Below are positions 13,865-20,506 of a stretch of 24,570 bases of DNA, piece after piece. Every line of letters begins with the position of its first letter. Position 1 is the stretch's first letter. Position numbers and translations under genes: made by a program. Source of the DNA: a virus. The stretch lies in the IMG/VR virus record IMGVR_UViG_3300017991_003087, positions 1 to 24,570 of that record. One strand, given 5' to 3'. The notes under the pieces were generated by a model. It was given only the letters and a program-made list of their open reading frames with translations. It searched no databases and was not told the origin of the DNA.

Positions 13865-16036
13865 ATGAGTCTACCGACCGCCGCGCTGGAGTATGCCGAG
13901 CTGGGTTACCGCGTGTTCCCCTGCATCCCGGGCGCCAAGGCGCCGGCCACGCCGCACGGCAGCAAAGACGCGACCACCGACCCCGAGCAGATCGAGGCCT
14001 GGTGGGAGCGGACGCCCCAGGCCAACATCGGGATGTCCACCGACGGTCTGCTGGTGGTCGACGTCGACGGCGCAGACAACCCATGGCCGGCAGACACAAA
14101 ACAGACCATGGAGCTGTGTGCCTGCCCCATCTCACGCACGCCGAGCGGTGGTCGACACCACGTGTTCAAACAGCCCCCGGGCGCCGACCTGCGCAACACG
14201 GCGGGCAAGCTCGCACCGAAGGTCGACACGCGCGCCGACGGCGGCTACATCGTCGTCCCGCCGAGCGTCGTCGGCGAAGTCTACACCTGGCTGCCGACCT
14301 ACGAGCTGACCGACCCGCCCGACCAACTCGCCGAACCGCCGCCGTGGATCATGTCGGCCTTGATCGACAACTCGGGCGTGCTCAGCCAAGCGGCGACCGA
14401 CGCCAACGAGATCCCACCCGGTCAGCGCAACGACACGCTGACCAGGCTGGCGGGCACCATGCGACGTGTCGGCATGAGCGAGGCCGAAATCCTGGCCGCG
14501 ATCACCACGGTCAACCAGGACCGGTGCGACCCGCCTTTGGGCAAACGAGAGGTCGCCAGGATCGCCGCGAACGTGAGCCGGTACGAGCCCGACCAGGTGT
14601 CGGTCGCTGTGATCGAGGATCATTGGGGCCAGGACAACGATGAGGCAGAGGATTTCGAGCCGGTTACCGAGGATCCCGGGGCCATACCGGTAGAGCTGCT
14701 ACGCGTGCCGGGGTTTGTGTCGGAGGTGATGGACTGCTGCCTTGAGACGGCGCCGTACCCCAATCAGGTCATGGCGTTCGCCGGCGCACTGGCGCTACAG
14801 GCGTTCCTGGCCGGCCGCAAGGTCCGCGACCCCGGCGACAACCGCACCAACATGTACATCCTCGGCCTGGCGCACTCTTCGGCGGGCAAGGACTGGCCGC
14901 GACGGCTCAACGGCAAAATCCTCGACACAGTCGGTCTCGGCAGTTGTATCGGTGACAAACTCGTGAGCGGTGAGGGCGTGCAGGACTCGCTCCTCCGCCA
15001 CCCGTGCATGTTGTACCAGACAGACGAAATCGACGGCATGCTCCAGTCGATCCGTCACGCAAAAGACGCGCGACATGAAGCCATGATGGGGGCCCTGCTC
15101 ACGCTCTACTCGGCCGCCGCGTCGACGATGCCGATGCGGGCCAAGGCGGGCAAGGACTCGCTGGGATCCATCGATCAGCCCTGCCTCGTCCTGCTTGGCA
15201 CCGCGATCCCTAACCACCTGTACGAAGCCATGACGGCGCGCATGCTCAGTAACGGGCTGTTTGCCCGCATGCTGATCCTCGAGAGTACCAAGCGCGCCGA
15301 GGGCCAGGAGCCGGGCCTCATACGGCCGCCTGACCGTGTGCTGGCCACTGCGGAGTTCTGGGCCAACTACCGCCCGGGCCACGGTAACCTGGCTGACTGG
15401 CACCCCGAGCCGGCCGTGGTGCGCCAGACTGACGCCGCTCGCGCTGTCCTGATTGAGACGCGCAAGGCGGCCGAGGCGGAGTACGCCAAGGCCGAGGAGG
15501 CTAATGATACTGTGGGTACCACCGTATGGGGCCGCGTCGCTGAGCAGGTCCGCAAGCTCGCCCTAATCTATGCAGTCAGCGAGCGTCACCAAGCCCCAGA
15601 GATCGGCGTAGAGGCCGTCAAATGGGCCAGGGGTGTCATCCTGCACCAGACGCGACGGATGCTCTACCAGGCCGGCGTACACGTCTCAGAGAGCGAGTTT
15701 GACAAGCTCTGCCTCCGAGTACTGGCCAAACTCAGAGAGGCCCCGAGAAACACGCTCAGGCACTCTGTGCTGCTCAAGGCCATGCGGGTGAGTGCCAAGG
15801 ATATGGGCGAGCTGATCGCCACGCTGGAGGCCCGCGGAGACATCGAGGTGACCACCATGCTGACGGCCGGTCGATCGGGTCGCAGGTACCGTCTGCGGGG
15901 TGGCCGGCAGGCCGGGAAAGAAGCCGAGAAAGAAGCCGGGAAAAAAGCCTGTCCCGAAAAAGGGACATGCTTGGTTGTAGCGAAAACGGACGGGCAAGAA
16001 GCAGAAACAAGTGAGAACAAAGTGGGAAAGAAGTGA
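13865..16036 (+). CDS. Primase-polymerase / DUF3987-like helicase replication protein
   Basis: A 723-residue protein. The ATG at 13865 follows GCAGGGA; an upstream start inside the helicase gene adds unrelated residues. Residues 1-165 are a Prim-Pol domain (AELGYRVFPCIPGAKAP; Asp66 and Asp68 in VVDVDG; SGGRHHVF with His98). A helical primase linker follows (about 190-240, GQRNDTLTRLAGTMRR). From about 285 comes a P-loop ATPase of the DUF3987 type, with a Walker A variant SSAGKD (338-343) and Walker B-like YQTDEID (Asp387, Glu388). The end, after residue 660, is Lys/Glu-rich. It likely primes and unwinds phage DNA. Confidence 0.82.
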   Translation: MSLPTAALEYAELGYRVFPCIPGAKAPATPHGSKDATTDPEQIEAWWERTPQANIGMSTDGLLVVDVDGADNPWPADTKQTMELCACPISRTPSGGRHHVFKQPPGADLRNTAGKLAPKVDTRADGGYIVVPPSVVGEVYTWLPTYELTDPPDQLAEPPPWIMSALIDNSGVLSQAATDANEIPPGQRNDTLTRLAGTMRRVGMSEAEILAAITTVNQDRCDPPLGKREVARIAANVSRYEPDQVSVAVIEDHWGQDNDEAEDFEPVTEDPGAIPVELLRVPGFVSEVMDCCLETAPYPNQVMAFAGALALQAFLAGRKVRDPGDNRTNMYILGLAHSSAGKDWPRRLNGKILDTVGLGSCIGDKLVSGEGVQDSLLRHPCMLYQTDEIDGMLQSIRHAKDARHEAMMGALLTLYSAAASTMPMRAKAGKDSLGSIDQPCLVLLGTAIPNHLYEAMTARMLSNGLFARMLILESTKRAEGQEPGLIRPPDRVLATAEFWANYRPGHGNLADWHPEPAVVRQTDAARAVLIETRKAAEAEYAKAEEANDTVGTTVWGRVAEQVRKLALIYAVSERHQAPEIGVEAVKWARGVILHQTRRMLYQAGVHVSESEFDKLCLRVLAKLREAPRNTLRHSVLLKAMRVSAKDMGELIATLEARGDIEVTTMLTAGRSGRRYRLRGGRQAGKEAEKEAGKKACPEKGTCLVVAKTDGQEAETSENKVGKK

Positions 16037-16220
16037 GCTGCATAAACTCTATATATATAGATATATCTCTCTTTCTACGTGTCTTTATACACATATTTCC
16101 ATACCCCCCCTCGCACACACTCGCGTGTCCCGCACGCGTTACACGTGCAGGCGTCTGTGCGCGTACGCGCGTAGGGGATGCGAGAAGTCACGGCAAACCA
16201 GAGTACAGGAGACCCACAGA
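16037..16220. promoter_or_regulatory. AT-rich island followed by alternating purine-pyrimidine palindromes
   Basis: In a GC-rich phage block, 16040-16095 is strikingly AT-rich (CTCTATATATATAGATATAT). It is followed by 16110-16175 with many CG/TG/CA steps, including a 12-bp perfect palindrome GCGCGTACGCGC (16159-16170) and CACGTG. The combination resembles an unwinding element beside protein-binding or Z-DNA-prone DNA, as at origins or strong promoters. It stands directly behind the primase-helicase gene. AGGAG for the next gene is at 16207-16211. Confidence 0.4.
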
Positions 16221-17309
16221 ATGACATCGGAACTACACGAATTGACCGAGCAGACAATCGAACTCGCAAATCAAGTGCGCGAGCACATGGACTTGGTTAC
16301 ATGGTCACCGTACCAAGCAGAGATGATCGATCCGGTCAACGAGGCACGGGTTCGAGCTTGCGCCCGTGCCACCGGCAGCATCCCCCTGTACTGGGGCGCC
16401 CGAGCGGAAGTTGTGGCCAGGATGCGACAGATTGCAGACGAGGATGGCGCCGCACTCACGGTGTGCATCTCGCCGCTCAAAAGGACTGACGAGGACCCGC
16501 GGCACGTCGGCCCCTCGTTGCGGGAGTTTCACGGACGATTGGCGGGCTCACGCGGGGTCATCGGCGAGGCTACGCATGTGTTGATCAACCTCGAACGCAA
16601 GGCGACGTACCTGGCCGGCGACCTGGCACGTGATGTGCACGTCAAGCCCTTGTGCATGGGTATCGTTGATGCGATCGCCGAGGCGTATCCCGAGGCTCGA
16701 CTGCATGTCTGGAACTGGCACCAGGGCGGCCGCGTGATGCCTGGTGTGCCGAAGGGCTATCACGACATCCCTCATTGCTCGGCGTGCTACCTCGCGGCCA
16801 ATCGCATAGACGGTGAGGTCGAGTGGCGCAACACCACCCCGCGAGCCGAACGGTGTGCGACCTACACTTGGGAGCACTCGCTTTCCTTCGCCGGTCGGCA
16901 CCTATTCAAGCCCCAATGGTCGTGGGACTGGGAGTGGGACGGCGTCGAGGCCGAACGCTACCACGCTCTCGGCCGGGCCATCGGGCTGCCGGACTGCCGG
17001 GCTGACGGCAAGACTCGCCCAAACCGCGTGCGCAGCCTCTACATCTGGCCCAACCCGTTTCTGGACACGCGATGCCCCAGGGTACTGCAACTCGAGCGGA
17101 TGATCCCGTTTCTCAAGGGCGTGGTGTCCGGACTGGCGGAGCGCATCCCGGCCAAGGCCAGGGAGGCGCTGGCTGTCGTCGAAGACGCACGCAACGCCAT
17201 GCGTACGGTGGAGCGCCTTGAGGACATGACGGCCGGCGACGTGGCCAAGCGAGCGATGGATCGGGTGCCGGTGCTCGACTTGGTGGAGAGGGCGAGCGAT
17301 GACTGTTGA
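16221..17309 (+). CDS. Phage protein of unknown function, 362 aa
   Basis: The ATG at 16221 is 9 nt after AGGAG; the frame is open further upstream into the AT-rich spacer, but that part encodes non-protein-like sequence. The product is soluble, with many Trp and His (HVWNWHQGG about 170; QWSWDWEWDG about 232) and a C(S)AC pair near 193. The last ~90 residues are helical (LAERIPAKAREALAVVEDARNAM). I recognise no family. Its end overlaps the next start by 11 bp. Good codon continuity and the ribosome site support a real gene. Confidence 0.65.
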   Translation: MTSELHELTEQTIELANQVREHMDLVTWSPYQAEMIDPVNEARVRACARATGSIPLYWGARAEVVARMRQIADEDGAALTVCISPLKRTDEDPRHVGPSLREFHGRLAGSRGVIGEATHVLINLERKATYLAGDLARDVHVKPLCMGIVDAIAEAYPEARLHVWNWHQGGRVMPGVPKGYHDIPHCSACYLAANRIDGEVEWRNTTPRAERCATYTWEHSLSFAGRHLFKPQWSWDWEWDGVEAERYHALGRAIGLPDCRADGKTRPNRVRSLYIWPNPFLDTRCPRVLQLERMIPFLKGVVSGLAERIPAKAREALAVVEDARNAMRTVERLEDMTAGDVAKRAMDRVPVLDLVERASDDC

Positions 17310-17628
17310 GCAGATACTGGCAATCACCGTGCCGCCGTGTGCCGTGGCAGCCTTGTGGCTTTGGTTGCGATTCCTGCGTAACTGTTCGTCCGCTGCAAAG
17401 CCGGACAATCTGGATCGAACACTGAAGCATCTTCGAGACGGGAAAGAGACGACGTACACGTATGCACGCATACCAATGACTGTTGCGGAGGCGGTAGCCG
17501 AGGAGCGTGAACGGTGTGCGAAGATCGCGGAAGAGTTTAGAAGCCTGCGGTTCTACGGGGACCAAGATAGGTGCATGGCAAAGCTCGCCGAGAAGATCCG
17601 CAAGGGGGACGAGTGCCGCCGTCCTTGA
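17299..17628 (+). CDS. Small phage protein with N-terminal membrane segment
   Basis: A 109-residue product overlapping the previous gene by 11 bp; GGAGAGG lies upstream. Residues 6-26 are hydrophobic (ILAITVPPCAVAALWLW), followed by a basic region. Residues about 65-80 carry the EAVAEERERCAKIAEEF helix, a motif seen in many small phage proteins of unknown role. Probably anchored in the inner membrane with a cytoplasmic helical domain. Confidence 0.65.
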   Translation: MTVEQILAITVPPCAVAALWLWLRFLRNCSSAAKPDNLDRTLKHLRDGKETTYTYARIPMTVAEAVAEERERCAKIAEEFRSLRFYGDQDRCMAKLAEKIRKGDECRRP

Positions 17629-17703
17629 CCTGCACCGGCAGAAAGACGATAGTCGATAGCCTCGTGCGGTACCGGACGGACATCGAACAGCGGAGAGCGA
17701 GAT

Positions 17704-18756
17704 ATGCTTGATTTTGCCGAAATGCCTAAGGATAAGCTGGCCGCCTGGCTGAGGGCAGCGGATGGCGGGGCGATCGGAGAGTGGAATCGGTACCGTGGTA
17801 AGAATGTCGAATGGGCGCCGGATCTCAATGGGGCGAACCTCGCCGGGGCGAATCTCGAAGGGGCGTTTCTCGAAGGGGCGAATCTCGAAGGGGCGTTTCT
17901 CGAAGGGGCGGACCTCGACGGGGCGGACCTCAGGAAGACGTACCTCAGGTGGGCGAACCTCCGCGGGGCGATCCTCGACGGGGCGGACCTCGTCGGGGCG
18001 AAACTCGAATGGGCGAACCTCGAAGGGGCGTTTCTCGAAGGGGCGAACCTCGCCGGGGCGGTTTGCCATTGGACCGCCTTCATCAACCTCGACCTGAGCC
18101 GGACCCTCGGCCTTAATGAAATCCGGCACAACGGCCCGTCGTCCATCGGCACCGACACGCTGTCACGCTCCAACGGCAGACTGCCGGATGCGTTCCTGCG
18201 CGGGTGCGGCCTCAAGCCCTGGGAAGTCACGTTCGCCAGGATCTATGACCCCGATCTTCCGGCGTCTGACATTCTCAACCTGACGACCGAAGCCTTCCGC
18301 CAACGCACAGAGGGCCCCATCTTCATCGGGGGCGTGTTCATCTCGTACAGCCACGACGACGCTGATTTCGCCGACAAGGTCTACAACCGGTTGTCCAAGA
18401 CAGGTGCGAACGCCTGGCTCGATCGACATGACGCCGTGGCCGGCCCGCTGGCACGGCAGGTGGTCGACTCGATCAGGCTGCATGACATCGTGCTGCTTGT
18501 TCTCTCGAAGTCATCAATTGACAGCGATTGGGTCGACTACGAACTGGAGAAGGCACTCCAGAAAGAAGTCGACGAGGCTCGGGACGTTCTGTGCCCGGTC
18601 GCTCTGGATGATGCGTGGGAGGCAAAAACGTCCGGGCCCAGTCATTGGCGCAGGGTTCGCGAGAAGCTGGTCCTCGACTTCTCCGACCCCGAGGCGTTCG
18701 ATGCCGAGTTCGACAAGCTTCTCGAGGGGCTCAAGAAGTACTATCCGCCCAAGTGA
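17704..18756 (+). CDS. Pentapeptide-repeat - TIR domain protein
   Basis: A 350-residue protein with GGAGAG 6 nt before the ATG. Residues 40-120 are about sixteen pentapeptides (ANLEG, AFLEG, ADLDG), a beta-helix. A linker of ~85 residues follows. The TIR domain starts at about 210 (GVFISYSHDDADFA) and contains the W276-x3-E280 motif (DWVDYELEKAL) with the glutamate expected for NAD+ cleavage. TIR NADases are effectors of several anti-phage systems. Placed between replication and packaging genes of a phage, it looks like a cargo gene against competing phages, with the repeat domain perhaps sensing or oligomerising; that role is inferred. No separate promoter was identified in the 75-bp gap before it. 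Confidence 0.85.
   Translation: MLDFAEMPKDKLAAWLRAADGGAIGEWNRYRGKNVEWAPDLNGANLAGANLEGAFLEGANLEGAFLEGADLDGADLRKTYLRWANLRGAILDGADLVGAKLEWANLEGAFLEGANLAGAVCHWTAFINLDLSRTLGLNEIRHNGPSSIGTDTLSRSNGRLPDAFLRGCGLKPWEVTFARIYDPDLPASDILNLTTEAFRQRTEGPIFIGGVFISYSHDDADFADKVYNRLSKTGANAWLDRHDAVAGPLARQVVDSIRLHDIVLLVLSKSSIDSDWVDYELEKALQKEVDEARDVLCPVALDDAWEAKTSGPSHWRRVREKLVLDFSDPEAFDAEFDKLLEGLKKYYPPK
17824..18060 (+). repeat. 15-bp tandem repeat encoding pentapeptides
   Basis: The DNA repeats GGGGCGAACCTCGAA-like units about sixteen times, with some 30-bp blocks exactly duplicated (GGGGCGAATCTCGAA next to GGGGCGTTTCTCGAA). The near identity at DNA level, not just protein level, points to recent expansion. Confidence 0.8.
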
Positions 18757-18769
18757 CCTGGTGAAACCG

Positions 18770-19102
18770 ATGACCGGCTCAACACTCAAGTCGCTCTGTC
18801 CCTCACCCGACTGCGACCGGATTGACTTTTCGCGCGAGCGGCCGATCTCACTGGTGGATTTGGCCGAGCTGCTGGGTCGGCCCGCCCGCTCGATCTACCG
18901 TTGGGCACACACGGGCATACGCGGCGTGAAGCTCGAAACTGCTCCGGTCGGCGACCAACTCTACACCACTCGCGAGGCATTGCAGCGATTTTCTCTCGCC
19001 TATGCAGAAAAAAAGTCGTGCGCCATAGAGCGCCACTCAGCGCCACTGAGCGCCATGGAGGGACACTTAGACATTCCCTTCGCAAACGGGCTCTATTTTT
19101 GA
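18770..19102 (+). CDS. DUF1580-like small DNA-binding protein
   Basis: A 110-residue product. Residues 27-75 have a helix-turn-helix look (LVDLAELLGRPARSIYRWAH) followed by GVKLETAPVGDQLYTTREALQRF, the pattern of DUF1580 proteins, which are known mainly from planctomycetes. It probably binds DNA in the manner of excisionase/MerR-like winged helices. The ATG at 18770 is 13 bp after the TIR gene; a GTG at 18761 is an alternative. The last 30 residues are encoded by DNA with 10-bp repeats and look unconserved. Confidence 0.65.
   Translation: MTGSTLKSLCPSPDCDRIDFSRERPISLVDLAELLGRPARSIYRWAHTGIRGVKLETAPVGDQLYTTREALQRFSLAYAEKKSCAIERHSAPLSAMEGHLDIPFANGLYF
19022..19061 (+). repeat. Four 10-bp direct repeats GCCA(C/T)NGAGC
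   Basis: GCCATAGAGC, GCCACTCAGC, GCCACTGAGC and GCCATGGAGG follow one another exactly. The middle also forms CTCAG-CGCCA-CTGAG. The 10-bp spacing puts all copies on one face of the helix. They lie inside the end of the DUF1580-like gene, but the 10-bp period does not keep the reading frame, so the DNA itself may be what matters. Confidence 0.6.
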
Positions 19103-19110
19103 CTTGCATC

Positions 19111-19137
19111 GCCCCCTTCATGCCGTACGTTTGAGAC
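19111..19137 (+). promoter_or_regulatory. Repeated motif GCCCCCTTC + GCCGTACGTTTGAGAC, copy 1
   Basis: The 16-bp GCCGTACGTTTGAGAC (19122-19137) ends at the start codon of the membrane protein gene and recurs with one change at 19819-19834. GCCCCCTTC precedes it by 2 bp here and also precedes the second copy. TTGACT (19099-19104) upstream is a possible -35, but there is no good -10. Confidence 0.4.
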
Positions 19138-19380
19138 ATGGAGACCGCAGCACAAATCAACTGGCTGATGAGCATGGTCGGCGGGGTCTTGCTCACAGGG
19201 ATCGGCTGGGTGCTGCGGAGTCTGCACAACCGCATCACGCGAGTGGAGACTGCGCAGACGGACGACCACACCAACATCGCCGTACTGCTGGAGCGCACCG
19301 GCACGCTTGGTGAGCGGCTGGATTCGATCGAGGGCAAGCTCGACGAACTGATCAAGAGGCTATCGGAGCAAAAGCGATGA
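19138..19380 (+). CDS. Small membrane protein with coiled coil (holin-like candidate)
   Basis: An 80-residue product: one membrane segment (about residues 9-26, WLMSMVGGVLLTGIGWVL), then a coiled coil of ~50 residues (RITRVETAQTDDHTN... LGERLDSIEGKLDELIKRL). This layout is common in phage lysis cassettes next to spanin-like lipoproteins. The next gene overlaps by 4 bp (ATGA) and encodes a lipoprotein. No clear Shine-Dalgarno precedes the ATG. Confidence 0.65.
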   Translation: METAAQINWLMSMVGGVLLTGIGWVLRSLHNRITRVETAQTDDHTNIAVLLERTGTLGERLDSIEGKLDELIKRLSEQKR

Positions 19381-19580
19381 AACTCGACCTGACTGTACTT
19401 CTTGTAGCGTTCGTCACTGCACTGTTCATGCTCTTCGGTGCGACCGGCTGCAAGCTCGGCAAGTGGCGACTGACCGACGAACCGCTGCCGTCTGAGTTTC
19501 AGCAGAACATGGATGAGTGGATTCAGGCAGGCGAGGGGATCCTCGACAAGTACAACGAGCTGCGGGACGAGGACGACTGA
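19377..19580 (+). CDS. Small phage lipoprotein (spanin-like candidate)
   Basis: A 67-residue product with a lipoprotein signal peptide (MKLDLTVLLVAFVTALFMLF) and a lipobox FGATGC, modified Cys25. The mature part is a short, acidic helix of ~42 residues ending in EDD. With the preceding membrane/coiled-coil protein this could be part of a lysis cassette. An unrelated small lipoprotein is the alternative. Confidence 0.65.
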   Translation: MKLDLTVLLVAFVTALFMLFGATGCKLGKWRLTDEPLPSEFQQNMDEWIQAGEGILDKYNELRDEDD

Positions 19581-19630
19581 ACACTCGTTCGCAGCGCCTT
19601 GTCTTGGCCGCATGAGTGAAGGGGACAGGC

Positions 19631-19831
19631 ATGGGTGAGGTCACGCTATCCGACGCCGGCTGCGATGAGCAGTTGCCTGCGGACCTAATCCGCGGGCAAC
19701 TCGAGAGCTGCTATCATATCTACTACGGGCGGCCTCGCGCCGCCTGTGAGCAGCGTCTGCGGCTGTTGTGTGCGTTGCCCCCTTCGCAGGATCCTGCGAT
19801 CTACGCCATGCCGAGGGCGCCGTACGCTTGA
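19631..19831 (+). CDS. Doubtful 66-aa ORF over a structured region
   Basis: An ORF with AGGGGAC before the ATG at 19631. The translation (MGEVTLSDAGCDEQLPADL...) is not clearly protein-like at its end and matches nothing I know. Three strong inverted repeats fall inside it, which argues that the DNA or RNA structure is the selected feature. Confidence 0.25.
   Translation: MGEVTLSDAGCDEQLPADLIRGQLESCYHIYYGRPRAACEQRLRLLCALPPSQDPAIYAMPRAPYA
19673..19799 (+). other. Three successive inverted repeats: structured RNA or packaging-site candidate
   Basis: Hairpin 1 is TTGCCTGCGGA / TCCGCGGGCAA (19673-19699), 11 pairs with one G-U, 5-nt loop. Hairpin 2 runs from 19724 to 19748: 10 pairs with two G-U around GGCGGC-CTCGC-GCCGCC. 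The third is a perfect 16-bp palindrome TCGCAGGATCCTGCGA (19784-19799). They lie between the lipoprotein gene and the small terminase gene, where cos/pac sites are often found. No T-tract follows any of them. Confidence 0.5.
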
Positions 19832-19834
19832 GAC
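19777..19834 (+). promoter_or_regulatory. Repeated motif GCCCCCTTC ... GCCGTACGCTTGAGAC, copy 2
   Basis: GCCCCCTTC (19777-19785) and GCCGTACGCTTGAGAC (19819-19834) are the same two blocks as at 19111-19137, here separated by 33 bp that contain most of the palindrome. The copy precedes the terminase genes as copy 1 precedes the lysis-like genes. Confidence 0.4.
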
Positions 19835-19891
19835 GCAGTGGGTCCTTTCCGGGACACCTGTCCCCCGGGCGGATCGTTCTTTCGCCCGCAC

Positions 19892-19911
19892 TTTGGTTAA
19901 TATTACCCAAA
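19892..19911. promoter_or_regulatory. AT-rich 20-bp quasi-palindrome upstream of the small terminase gene
   Basis: TTTGGTTAATATTACCCAAA: arms TTTGG/CCAAA and an inner TAATATTA match, with one mismatched pair. It lies 22 bp before the GTG start of the small terminase gene and could be an operator or the terminase-binding site. Confidence 0.4.
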
Positions 19912-19933
19912 ACGTCGCATTTACAGACAATCC

Positions 19934-20506
19934 GTGGCCGGCAAGAAGCCAAAACGACGTTCCGCCAAACGTGATGCGACGGAGATTATCCCCACGCAGA
20001 CGGCCTTGGCGGCCGCTTTGGGGGTGAGTCGGCAGACGGTTGCCCAGTACATCAAGCGTGCGGATTGGCCGTTCGGGCGCGCCAAGTTTGACCTCGCCCA
20101 GGTGCTGGAATGGCGGCGTGAAACGCTCAAGCGCGGGCCGGTTGCGATCGACGACGACTGCACGTTGGCCGAGGCCAACCGGCGGCTCAGGATTGCGCAA
20201 GCCTCCAAGCTCGAGCACGCCAATGAGGTTGAGCGGAGCAAGTACGTCTCACGGGAGATCCGCGACCGGGAACGTGACGACCTGTGCGAGATACTCAATC
20301 GTACGCTCGAGGCCGTATGTGCCGGCGTACCGATGGCGACGGCCGGCATGGACCCGGCCGAAGAGGAGGAGTATTTGCGTGACCGATGCGAGCAGCACCG
20401 AGCGATCGTGAGAGCGGAGTGCCTGCGCCAGGACGCCCTATTGGCCGCAAAGACGAAGATTAGAAGGCGCGGCCCCGGTCGGCCCCGGAAGTCTGATGGC
20501 ACGTAG
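19934..20506 (+). CDS. Phage terminase small subunit (Nu1-like) candidate
   Basis: A 190-residue product from a GTG start at 19934; no strong ribosome site is visible. Residues 20-50 form a helix-turn-helix (TQTALAAALGVSRQTVAQYIKRADWP) like that of Nu1-type small terminases. A long charged helical region and an Arg/Lys-rich end (RRRGPGRPRK, AT-hook-like) follow. It overlaps the large subunit gene by 11 bp. It would recognise the packaging site on phage DNA and pass it to the large subunit. Confidence 0.75.
   Translation: MAGKKPKRRSAKRDATEIIPTQTALAAALGVSRQTVAQYIKRADWPFGRAKFDLAQVLEWRRETLKRGPVAIDDDCTLAEANRRLRIAQASKLEHANEVERSKYVSREIRDRERDDLCEILNRTLEAVCAGVPMATAGMDPAEEEEYLRDRCEQHRAIVRAECLRQDALLAAKTKIRRRGPGRPRKSDGT

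Noticed and set aside
16011-16220. N-terminal extension of the 362-aa protein into the AT-rich spacer
   Set aside because: The translated sequence is not protein-like, and a ribosome site precedes the ATG at 16221.
17113-18129. 338-codon minus-strand frame with its own repeated pentamers
   Set aside because: It is the antisense of the pentapeptide repeat DNA, whose 15-bp period makes every frame look repetitive.
19898-19906. TAATATTAC, identical to the nick site of rolling-circle replicating geminiviruses and relatives
   Set aside because: No HUH replication initiator is encoded in the window, the nonamer lies in a palindrome arm rather than a loop of the right shape, and a 9-mer match alone is weak.
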